From: Closterium sp. Naga37s-1
Taxonomy: Eukaryota; Streptophyta; Zygnematophyceae; Desmidiales; Closteriaceae
Assembly: GCA_947471745.1 (NCBI GenBank)
Contig: CANJKZ010000915.1
Coordinates: forward strand, 744,001-808,000
Length of the DNA stretch: 64,000 bases
Direction: 5' to 3'
Shown: positions 14,301 to 24,100 of the stretch, one piece after another
Layout: each line of letters begins with the position of its first letter
Position numbering within the stretch: position 1 is the first letter of the stretch
Program-made: the position numbers and the translations under genes
Notes under the pieces: model-generated
Databases searched by the model: none
What the model was told of the DNA's origin: nothing
The model's input: the letters and a program-made list of their open reading frames with translations, nothing else

Positions 14301-15796
14301 TGTGTGCGTGCGTGCGTGTGCATGTGTGTGTATGTGTGTGCATGTGTGTGCATGTGTGTGCATGTGTGTGCATGTGTGTGCATGTGTGTGCATGTGTGTG
14401 CATGTGTGTGCATGTGTGTGCATGTGTGTGCATGTGTGTGCATGTGTGTGCATGTGTGTGCATGTGTGTGCATGTGTGTGCATGTGTGTGCATGTGTGTG
14501 CATGTGTGTGCATGTGTGTGCATGTGTGTGCATGTGTGTGCATGTGTGTGCATGTGTGCGTTGCGCGTGTGTGCGTTTGTGTGTTGCACAGGGCTCCGTG
14601 CCACCTGCTTGCAACCTTACACCCTTCCCTCCGCCCCGCCCCTGCTCTCTTGCCCGTGCTGCTGCGGCCAATCAGTGGATGACAGCTGGCAGGGGCGTGG
14701 TGCACTCGGAGATGCCAGGAGAGGGCCCCACACACGGGCTGCAGCTCTGGGTCAACCTGGCGGCTAAAGACAAAATGTGAGCACGGGAGGGCGGGGGTTT
14801 TTGTTTCCGTGTGCCTTCTCTTCCCCTGTGTGCATCGGCTGCCTCTCATCCCATCGCGCCATGCTCAACCACCTCTCTACCACCCGCCTCTTGTGCTTCC
14901 CCCACCTTCCTGGCCCTCCGCCTGCCAGGGTGCCATCGGCCTACCAGGAGCTCAGGAACGAGGATATTTCCAAGGTATCCCTCAACGGTGTGCACGTGGC
15001 TGTCATTGCAGGGACCACCTCGCTGTGTTGTCCACCGTCCACAACCCCTTCTCCCCCCCCTTCCCCCCGCCCCAGCTCCTCCCCACTCTCCTCCCCGCGT
15101 CCCCTCTGCCAGGGTGCCGTCAGCCTACCAGGAGCTAAGAGACGCCGACATCCCCAAGGCATCGCACAGCCCCCAACTTCAACCTCTCCCCCTCCCCCTC
15201 CCCCTCTCTCTCCCCCCTCCCCCTCCCCCTCCCCCTCCCCCTCCCCCTCCCTCTCCCCCTCCCCCACCAACCCCTCCCCCCCCCTCCGCTCTGCCAGGGT
15301 GCAATCGGCCTACCAGGAGCTAAAGGACGCTGACATTCCCAAGGCATCCCTCAACGGGGTGCACGTGGCCGTCATTGCCGGCACCGCCCTCGGCGTCTCC
15401 TCCCCCGTCGTCACCCGCACACCCACCTCCTACCTCTCCTTCCACCTCGACCCTGGCGCGCACCTCGCGCAACCGCTCCCCACCGCGTGGAACGCCTTCA
15501 TCTACACGCTGTCTGGCACCGCCAGCATCGGGGAGAGGGGGACTGAGCCCACGGGGGCGCACCACACGGTGGTGCTGGGGGCGGGGGACGGCGTGCACGT
15601 GTGGAACAACGGCGCTGAGGAGTGCCGCTTTGTGCTGATAGCGGGGCAGCCTATAGGCGAGGCGGTGGTGCAGTACGGTCCCTTTGTGATGAACACAGAG
15701 GACGAGATCCAGCAGGCTCTCAGTGACTACTGCCGCGGGGTGAACGGCTTTGAGAAGGCCCGCACGTGGCGCTCCGTGCATGGGCGGAGTGGGTAG
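12487..15796 (+). CDS. PRN: Pirin (cupin-fold metalloprotein), 6 exons
   Basis: Exons 12487-12803, 13143-13192, 13573-13643, 14173-14235, 14676-14776 and 15298-15796 join in frame to 366 residues; a second in-frame ATG at 12637 would give 316, nearer the usual 290-300. The first 50 residues (rich in Ser, Ala, Arg) could be an organelle transit peptide. Pirin hallmarks are in order: [62 protein letters not shown], then the C-terminal cupin. The iron ligands expected of the family are present (two His in HPHRG, His and Glu in HSEMP). Known family roles: transcriptional co-regulation and quercetin dioxygenase activity. Intron donors of exons 2, 3 and 4 carry tandem repeats, and the head of exon 6 occurs in three copies. 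Confidence 0.92.
13196..13300. repeat. 15-bp repeats right after the pirin exon 2 donor
   Basis: Five to seven imperfect copies of CGCGCCCCTGCTCCC begin about four bases after AAAG|GTACGCG. Confidence 0.8.
13626..13995. repeat. 22-bp array repeating the pirin exon 3 donor
   Basis: About 16 copies of GTGGGTCGCTTATCTTCTTC plus AG, with T/C variants. Exon 3 ends CTGATTCAG|GTGGGTC, and each unit ends ATTCAG or CTTCAG before the next GTGGGTC. Every 22-bp unit thus starts with a donor and ends with an acceptor-like pyrimidine stretch plus CAG. Confidence 0.92.
14237..14562. repeat. GCGT and GTGTGTGCAT arrays after the pirin exon 4 donor
   Basis: Starting at the donor CAG|GTGGGTGGGTGC, a GCGT microsatellite runs to about 14325 and then changes to more than 20 copies of the 10-mer GTGTGTGCAT. 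Confidence 0.9.
14921..15297 (+). repeat. Two partial upstream copies of pirin exon 6 with acceptors
   Basis: The head of exon 6 (CTGCCAG|GGTG, then SAYQEL) appears three times, at about 14929, 15108 and 15298. Only the third continues into the full C-terminal domain. The first copy keeps [12 protein letters not shown], the second is shorter. Between copies 2 and 3 lies a CCCTCC pyrimidine repeat (15185-15290). All three acceptors look usable and in the same phase. Confidence 0.85.
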
Positions 15797-16149
15797 GGAT
15801 GGGGAGGGGAAAGGAAGGGAGGTGCTTTGTAACATACCGGTAGCTCAGTCGTTTGTAAAGGACGTTTTCTTGTGCCGTTGTTTCTATGTGCAGAGTGTAC
15901 TGCTATTCTTTCTAAGAAGTAACAAGCAGTGTGTGCTACTAAGAGAATTCCCTCATGTTTGTTCACCACAGTTTTTGTGCTTAAGAATGTATTTAAGATA
16001 AGTTGGAAGGTTAAACATTCTTGTAGCCTCTTCTCATCCTGCATTCCAAGCAATAACACATGTCAAGCTTGCATCGTGGAAAACCCCACAACACAGCTAC
16101 TCTCCAATCCCACTGCACATTCCACTCCCTACCAGTCCGCACGCGCGCA
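15797..16149. other. Short intergenic region, pirin to glycosyltransferase-like gene
   Basis: About 350 bases, AT-richer than the flanking exons, holding the pirin 3' end and the presumed promoter of the next gene on the same strand. An upstream in-frame ATG at 16060 exists. Nothing else recognised. Confidence 0.5.
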
Positions 16150-19100
16150 ATGCCCGCCGCTCCCCCGCAGTCCTGCGCGCTGCTCCCCCCTCTCCTCGCC
16201 GTCGGCGCGCTCACCTCTCTCGCGCTCGCCCTCGCCGCCCTCCACTTCTCCCTCCGCCGCCGCCTCCCCCCTCCGCGCGCGCTCAAGCGCGCCGCCGCGC
16301 TCTGCCTGCTCTACACGCTCGCGCTCGCGCTCCTCTCACTCCCCGCGCCCTTTGCGCCCGCATTCAGCCCCTGCGCTGCCCCGCGCGCGGATAACAATGC
16401 GGGGGCGGCGCGAGAACTAGGGGAGAAGGACGGGGTAGGCAGAGGAAATGAGGTGGGCGGAGGGGGGTGGGCGCGCGGAGAAGAAAAATGGGTAGATGGC
16501 GCGGGAGGCGGAGGGCTGAGCAGAGGGGAGGAGGTGGAGAGAAGGAAGGCGGAGGCGGAGGGGGAAGCGACGGGGAAAGCAGGAGAGGCGAGGGCGAGAG
16601 AGGCAGGGGAAGAGCGGGAGATACTGGAGGGGGAGGTGAATGCAGGGGTGCGAGGAGAGGTGGCAGGTGCAGCAGCAGGTGATGTGGCGGTGGATACCGG
16701 CAGTGCTGCTACAACTCGCCGCACAGGTGGCAGCGCGAGCAAGGGTGGTGACAGCGCTGGTGGCGCGGAGGTAGAGGGCGCGGAGGGTGGAGCGGAGGGC
16801 GGAGAGGGCGGGGAGCGCGGAGAGGGCGCGGAGGGCAGAGAGGGCGCGGAGGGCGGAGAGGCAGTGCGGCCCACATCCGCTGGCACACACCCGCCCGCCC
16901 CTCACCCGCCCTCACCGCCCCCACACTCCACCCCCCCGCTTCTTCCTCCCTCAGTGCCTCCCTCCCTGCCGCCACCCTCCCCCTCCCTCCATCCCCCATC
17001 CCCTCCCTCCTCTCCCCCATTCTCCCCTCCTCCGCACCCCGTCCCGTCCTCCCTTTTTCCGCCCTCCTCCCTCCTTCCCTCCCCCACGCTCCCCAACCCC
17101 CTCTCAACCCCGCTCTCCCCCCCATCCACCTCAACACCCCTCACCCCACACCCCTCGTCGCCCCTCCCCGCTACCCCTGCACCGGCGCGCTTCTTCATCT
17201 ACCGGCTGATCGGCAACGACATGCCGCCGCTGCAGTGCGCGCAGCAGCTGCAGCGCAACACGCTGTACGCGCTGCAGCACGAGCCCCCTTTCCTGGAGCA
17301 GGCGCGGCGCCTGTGGGTGCTGAACCACGTGGTGAACAGCACCGCGCTCGCTCACCTGGTTGAAGCCATGCGCGCCCACGGGGTCAAGGACGAGGTGTGA
17401 CCTGCTGTGCTGTGCGCTTGACATGTGTGCCATGTGGTGTGGTGTGGTGTGGTGTGGTGTGGTGTGGTGTACCTTATCACACTATGTGCCATGCTGTGCC
17501 ATCTCACCATGCCATCATGCCATCATGCCACCATGCCACCATGCCATCATGCCACCATGCCACCATGCCACCATGCCATCATGCCACCATGCCACCATGC
17601 CATCATGCCATCATGCCATCATGCCACCATGCCATCATGCCATCATGCCATCATGCCACCATGCCATCATGCCATCATGCCATCATGCCATCATGCCACC
17701 ATGCCAGCCACCAAGCCATCATGCCACCATGCCATCATGCCATCATGCCATCATGCCATCATGCCACCATGCCAGCCACCAAGCCATCATGCCACCATGC
17801 CATCATGCCATCATGCCATCATGCCACCATGCCAGTCACCATGCCATCATGCCACCATGCCATCATGCCATCATGCCATCATGCCATCATGCCACCATGC
17901 CAGCCACCAAGCCATCATGCCACCATGCCATCATGGCATCATGCCATCATGCCATCATGCCACCATGCCAGCCACCATGCCATCATGCCACCATGCCATC
18001 ATGCCATCATGCCATCATGCCACCATGCCATCATGCCATCATGCCATCATGCCATCATGCCATCATGCCACCATGCCATCATGCCATCATGCCATCATGC
18101 CATCATGCCACCATGCCAGCCACCATGCCATCATGCCACCATGCCATCATGCCACCATGCACCAAACGCGTGCCGCCCAAACACTCTCACATGGCCGCAC
18201 ACGGCCCCCCCAGCAGGACATGCTCATGCGCCCGCTCAACCTCGCCCTCATCGCCACGCTCGACCGCTCCCTCTGGACCACCGCTGTCACCGGTGCGCGC
18301 CTTCCTCCCATCCCCTGCCTGCCCTCCATCCCATGCCGTGCGCCTCAAAGCTTGCTGCGTGCTTCTCTGAACATGGCGCATGATAGCAGGTTTGATCTCC
18401 TCATGTGTCCTTCAAAGCTGGACATGCCTGATGCACATGTCTCATTTTGGTACGAATGCTTTACACAGCAATGCTGCTCACGTGGATCCTTTCTCCTTTT
18501 TGCCGCCATCCCGCCTCCCATACACAATCAAACCCCCCAATCCGTACCTCCCCCGCCCCGCGCTGCTCATCCCCCTCTACTCTAAGTGCCTGTTCTCCAT
18601 GCCATACGAATATGTCATACGGAAAGGCCCTGCACCCACAGGCCATATGCCCTGCACCCATGGGCCATATGCCCTGCACCTATGGGCCATATGCCCTGCA
18701 CCCACGGGCCATATGCCCTCCCACTGCACCCATGCCGTCATCCTCATCCTCCCCCCCACTCCCCCACCCCCCCCATCCCCCCCCCCATGGCGTCCCTCCA
18801 TCAACACCGCTCCCAGCGCAGAACGAGGCGCGCAACTTGATGTTGGAGCATGCACGCAGGGAGGGGGCGCAGTGGGTCCTCACCTTTGACGGCAACCAGT
18901 TCCTCACCGCCGAGGCCTGGCGGTTGATAGTGCAGGCCGCGGACCGGCACGAGAAGAGGGGCTTTAAGGTCTTCAAGGTGGGTTGAAATTTTACATGGGG
19001 TTTGAAGGCGTTTCGTAAGACACAGGCAGGCAGGTGAGGGCAGCAGGCAGCGGGTGAGTGAATCATAATCTACCAGCGGGGTTCTGTTGAATTCCACCCA

Positions 19101-20282
19101 TGCCCAACACTCATACCCCTTGCGTCTTGGCCATGCGTGCATTCACAAGCTGTGTTTGGATGCATGCATGCGTGTGCGTGCGCGTGTGCATGCCCCATAG
19201 TCTTCCCCTTGGCGATGCAGTCATGTCCCATGCAGTCATGTGCCGTGCAGTCATGTGCCGTCAGTCATGTGCCATGCTGTGTGTGCGTATCTGCCCCCCC
19301 CCACCATGTACCCAAGCACCATCCGTGGTGCCCCACGCACTGCGCCCACCCCCCCCACTTCAGGTGCCCATGTACAGGGTGCACCGGGAGCAGTCGCCCA
19401 CATGGCTCAACGCCTCCTCGCGCTTCATCAATCTGCGTCGCTTCGCCCCCCACCTGCACGAGAGCCAACTCGCCTTGCGTGCCGATGCGCCCTACCGCTA
19501 CCAGCCGGGTGGGTGTGCCATGCTGCATGCCCTCTGCTCCTCTGCTGTTCCTGATACTTGATGCTCAACCGGTCGAGTACCGCACCTGTGTGCTCTCCCG
19601 CTGCCCCTCTCACAGTCTGCTCCAACTCCCACTCCGTGCGGCCGTGGTCCTTTTGACAGCATTCACTTGAGTCACGCTCGTTTAAGCCCCCCTTCTTTGT
19701 GTGTGACATGCGGCAGGCATGGCGTACGGGCAGGACAACAAGATGGAGCTGCTCACACGCGTGTGCGGGTCGGGCAAGTTCCGGAAGAAGCACTTCCGGC
19801 TGTGGCAGCTGCAGGCAGAACAGGCGCAGCAGCAAGCCATGCTGGTGGAACAGCAGGTAGAGAAAGAGGGGCAGGAGGGGCATGCGGGTCATGCAGGGCT
19901 GGGGAAGGAGCAGGAGCAGCAGGGGCGGGAGAGGGCAATGGGCATGGCTGAACTGCCTGAGATGAACGATGATGATGGGGGGGAGGGCGAGGGCGAGGGC
20001 GAGGGCGAGGAGGAGGAGGTGGACAAGGGGCGGTGTGGGTGCCACAGGGAGGTGGGGGTGGATGCGGGGTACCAGCGCGGGAAGCAGCTGGTGGCGTACG
20101 AGTGCGGCTACAGCATCCGCCTGTGGTACTTCCCATGCGCCCACGTGGACGCGGAGAAGATGTTCCTCAAGGCGCACTACAGGGCGCAGCTCAGGGAGGA
20201 GGGCCGACAGCAGCTGCACGCCTTGATTGAGCGCGCTATAGAGGGGGCTGTCAAGGGGTGGCACAATAAAACGATGCAGTAG
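16150..20282 (+). CDS. Membrane-anchored glycosyltransferase-like protein, 5 exons
   Basis: Exons 16150-17394, 18214-18292, 18817-18977, 19364-19508 and 19717-20282 join in frame to 731 residues. The N-terminus has two hydrophobic stretches (LLPPLLAVGALTSLALALAAL and a later ALCLLYTLALALLSL), then about 250 residues of Glu/Gly/Ala-rich and Pro/Ser-rich linker. The conserved part begins at FFIYRLIGNDMPP and continues with LWVLNHVV, NEARNLMLEHARREGAQWVLTFDGN, VPMYRVHREQ, and YGQDNKMELL. The pattern RIGND, ARN..L..A...GA.W.L..DGN and a final YG..NK.ELL is one I associate with a poorly studied GT-A-like glycosyltransferase group; activity is not known to me. The C-terminal part has a Gln/Glu-rich acidic insert and Cys pairs (GRCGC, YECGY, FPCAH). 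Golgi or ER placement is inferred from the N-terminus. Start at 16150 chosen because it places the hydrophobic anchor at the N-terminus; 16060 is the alternative. Confidence 0.72.
17431..18165. repeat. GGTGT microsatellite and 8-bp CCATCATG array in intron 1
   Basis: Intron 1 of the glycosyltransferase-like gene starts GTGTGACC, has (GGTGT)n at about 17431-17470 and then about 80 copies of ATGCCATC/ATGCCACC, with occasional ATGCCAGCCACC variants that recur at regular spacing. It is near the donor but does not include it. Confidence 0.93.
18640..18722. repeat. Four short tandem copies in intron 2
   Basis: About four copies of a 22-base unit containing CCATATGCCCTGCACCCA within the second intron of the glycosyltransferase-like gene. 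Confidence 0.8.
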
Positions 20283-21165
20283 TTGACGTTTGAAGGAAGC
20301 TCTTTCAGTATTGCAGGACCCTGAGCAGAGGACCACCCACACAAGGCCCTAGACTAGTGTCGTATAAATGGGGTGTCTGTTTCCTTGGCTGGTGACTCTG
20401 CTGGTTCAAAAAGAGCTCAGGAGAGTGCATTGACTAAGCTCAAAAGAGCTTCTTGTTATAAATGGAATGGAGTGAGCAAGCGAGCAACTGTTTACCATGA
20501 CTACTATGGGCCCCTATTGGACCCTGATTTTCAGAGGATAATGTATAATCGTCTACCCTTTGTGGCATGGTACATATCAAGGGTGGCTCGCCACCAGTTC
20601 CAGGCCCTGAACAGACTCCCTGTACGTACTGTCACGTACCACGATTCCAACATGCTGGCGTTGCTTGGAAATGGCAGCAGGGGTCGTGCAACAAGGTGGT
20701 AGGAGTGCTGCTGAGGTCCGAGAGAAGGGCTGTGGAGGCTAAGCGGCACTGCTGCATGCAGTCTTCGTCCAGGCAGCAGCACAGAAACCACCTTGTGTCG
20801 GCCGAAGAGGCAGCCGTTGTGGCTAATCCGAGTGAGTGGGGGCGAGTAGGGAGTACACGTGCATGTGGTGCAAGAGCGTGTCGAGCAGTGGGAGGTGGTG
20901 TGCGGGTGGGAACTACCGCTAGTGCGTGTGCAGCAAAAGGAGCTAGGTGGCGGTGGAAGGTAGCGGGCGTGGCAGCTAGTGGCAGTGGAAGGTAGCGGGC
21001 GTGGCAGCTAGTGGCGGTGGAAGGTAGCGGCCGTGGCAGCTAGTGGCGGTGGAAGGTAGCGGCCGTGGCAGCTAGTGGCGGTGGAAGGTAGCGGCCGTGG
21101 CAGCTAGTGGCGGTGGAAGAGGCGGGCGTGGCAGCTAGTGGCGGTGGAAGAGGCGGCCGTGGCAG
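20283..21165. other. Convergent intergenic region with a 33-bp array
   Basis: The 3' ends of the glycosyltransferase-like gene (+) and the GT10 gene (-) face each other here. A plus-strand frame at 20373-20702 is open but not recognised. From about 20945 a 33-bp tandem repeat runs into the GT10 terminal exon. Confidence 0.5.
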
Positions 21166-21190
21166 CTAGTGGCGGTGGAAGAGGCGGCCG
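20945..21190. repeat. 33-bp array that contains the GT10 stop codon
   Basis: About seven copies of a 33-base unit containing GCAGCTAGTGGCGGTGGAAG. On the minus strand each copy reads ...CACTAGCTGCC, and the TAG of the copy at 21166-21168 is the stop codon of the GT10 gene. Confidence 0.88.
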
Positions 21191-24100
21191 TGGCGGGCGC
21201 TGACGGCCTCACAGAGGCGGCAGGGCAGCGAGCGGAAGCCCAGCGCGTCCACATGGGCGTAGTGCCCCCACACACCGCATGTGCGCCAGGCGAACAGATC
21301 CATGTACTTCACTGCATGGGGGGGAGGCAGGGGGATGGGGAGGGCAGTGAGTGGTGCGAAGAACATGTAGCCAGTGTGGAGGGCCATGGAACGGGGGGCC
21401 ACATGGGCATAATGACCCCACACGCCACACGTGCGCCAGACCAATAGATCCATGTACTTCACTGCATGGGGGTGGCGGAGAGGAGGGAGGGGAGAGGAGA
21501 GAGGAGGGGGAGAAGACAGTGAGTGCTGCAACCAAAGTGTAGCGCGTACGCCATGCCAACAGGTCTATGCCAACAGGTCTATGCCAACAGGTCTATGCCC
21601 AACAGGTCTATGCCAACAGGTCTATGCCAACAGGTCTATGCCAACAGGTCTATGCCAACAGGTCTATGCCAACAGGTCTATGCCAACAGGTCTATGCCAA
21701 CAGGTCTATGCCAACAGGTCTATGCCAACAGGTCTATGCCAACAGGTCTATGCCAACAGGTCTATGCCAACAGGTTTATGCCAACAGGTCTATGCCAACA
21801 GGTCTATGCCAACAGGTCTATGCCAACAGGTCTATGCCAACAGGTATATGCCCAACAGGTCTATGCCAACAGGTCTATGCCAACAGGTCTATGCCAACAG
21901 GTCTATGCCAACAGGTCTATGCCAACAGGTCTATGCCAACAGGTCTATGCCAACAGGTCTATGCCAACAGGTTTATGCCCAACAGGTCTATGCCAACAGG
22001 TCTATGCCAACAGGTCTATGCCAACAGGTCTATGCCAACAGGTCTATGCCAACAGGTCTATGCCAACAGGTCTATGCCAACAGGTCTATGCCAACAGGTC
22101 TATGCCAACAGGTCTATGCCAACAGGTCTATGCCAACAGGTCTATGCCCAACAGTTAAAAATCCCCATATGGAGTTTTACACGGAAGCACATATACGCCA
22201 TACATTGCACGGTAGGTTGGTCCGGTGGGGATGGTCGAGGCGCAAAGCATCAACGACCCCCATACTCCCCCCACTTTCCTCCCCACGTGCCCACAGTCCA
22301 GTCACACTCATCATTCAGAACGAGGGAACAAACACAACGATGACTATTCAATGGAGAAAAGAGGCACTTCTGTGCTTGAAGAGGCACTTTTGTGCTGGAA
22401 GAGGCACTTTTGTGCTGGAAGAGGCACTTTTGTGCTGGAAGAGGCACTTTTGTGCTGGAAGAGGCACTTTTGTGCTGGAAGAGGCACTTTTGTGCTGGAA
22501 GAGGCACTTTTGTGCTGGAAGAGGCACTTTTGTGCTGGAAGAGGCACTTTTGTGCTGGAAGAGGCACTTTTGTGCTGGAAGAGGCACTTTTGTGCTGGAA
22601 GAGGCACTTTTGTGCTGGAAGAGGCACTTTTGTGCTGGAAGAGGCACTTTTGTGCTGGAAGAGGCACTTTTGTGCTGGAAGAGGCACTTTTGTGCTGGAA
22701 GAGGCACTTTTGTGCTGGAAGAGGCACTTTTGTGCTGGAAGAGGCACTTTTGTGCTGGAAGAGGCACTTTTGTGCTGGAAGAGGCACTTTTGTGCTGGAA
22801 GAGGCACTTTTGTGCTGGAAGAGGCACTTTTGTGCTGGAAGAGGCACTTTTGTGCTGGAAGAGGCACTTTTGTGCTGGAAGAGGCACTTTTGTGCTGGAA
22901 GAGGCACTTTTGTGCTGGAAGAGGCACTTTTGTGCTGGAAGAGGCACTTTTGTGCTGGAAGAGGCACTTTTGTGCTGGAAGAGGCACTTTTGTGCTGGAA
23001 GAGGCACTTTTGTGCTGGAAGAGGCACTTTTGTGCTGGAAGAGGCGAGTCTGGTCCAAGTGGAAGATAGCTCCTCCACTCCACATTGAGTTGCAAGGGGT
23101 TGGGAGTTTAGTTGTTCAGCGAAACAGGGGGTGTTGTTGTGCTCAGCGAAACAGGGGGTGCTGTTGTGCTCAAGCTGGTGTGCTTTTGCTTGTAACTTTT
23201 TTCTTAGGACTGTCCGTGCGTATTTTGGTGTATTAACCAAAACAGAGCACGTATGATTGGCACTCACAGGGGTGGAGGTGCACTCACAGGGGTCGAGGTG
23301 CACTCACAGGGGTCGAGGTGCACTCACAGGGGTGGAGGTGCACTCACAGGGGTGGAGGTGCACTCACAGGGGTCGAGGTGCACTCACAGGGGTCGAGGTG
23401 CACTCACAGGAGTCGAGGTGCACTCACAGGGGTGGAGGTGCACTCACAGGGGTGGAGGTGCACTCACAGGGGTGGAGGTGCACTCACAGGGGTCGAGGTG
23501 CACTCACAGGGGTCGAGGTGCAACTCCTGCAGGGCGGCAAGTAGCTCGGCGGGGGTGGGAAGCTTCCTCCCGTCGATGTACGAGCCGGGCGGCATGAAGT
23601 TGTCCACATCAGGTGCACCATAGTAGATGGGCACCGTGCCTTGGGGGGTGGGTGGGAGTCCAAGGGGAGGAGAAGGGAAGGGGAAGGTGGGGATGCAGGA
23701 ATTAGGAGGGGATTGAGCGGAAAAGTCATGATAGGTGTAAGTGCTATATGTTGGTACATTTGTATCTAATGACAAGTACAAGCACTACTTTAATGTCATA
23801 ATAGGTATAAGCGCTATATGTTGGTACTAAGTGTAAGTGCGTTACTTGAACTTAGTAAGAAGTCTAAGTGCGTTACTTACGCAAATGTTCAGTAGTATCA
23901 AGGATAAGTGCAGTACTTAAACTTATGCCAAGGCAGGTGTCATGTGCGGCTTTAAACCCACCTGCTTCAAGCGTGCGGAGAAGCTTCCAGGAAACGAAGC
24001 CCAGGAGGCGGGGGTCATCGACAACGAGTTCGAACTTGTAATTGGAGGAGAGGCAGTGCGACTTCTGTGAGTGCTCCGTGTGCGCTGCCCTGCCACGGGG

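Noticed and set aside
14107-14849. Frames rich in [11 protein letters not shown] or [10 protein letters not shown]
   Set aside because: They are the GTGTGTGCAT decamer array in pirin intron 4.
20373-20702. Plus-strand frame of 109 residues as a gene
   Set aside because: No recognised motif, no splice context, and it lies in the 3' region of the glycosyltransferase-like gene.
21431-23303. Long frames with NRSMPTGLCQQVYA or EEALLCWKRHFCAGRGTF repeats
   Set aside because: They follow directly from the 14-bp and 20-bp arrays, open in several frames and on both strands.
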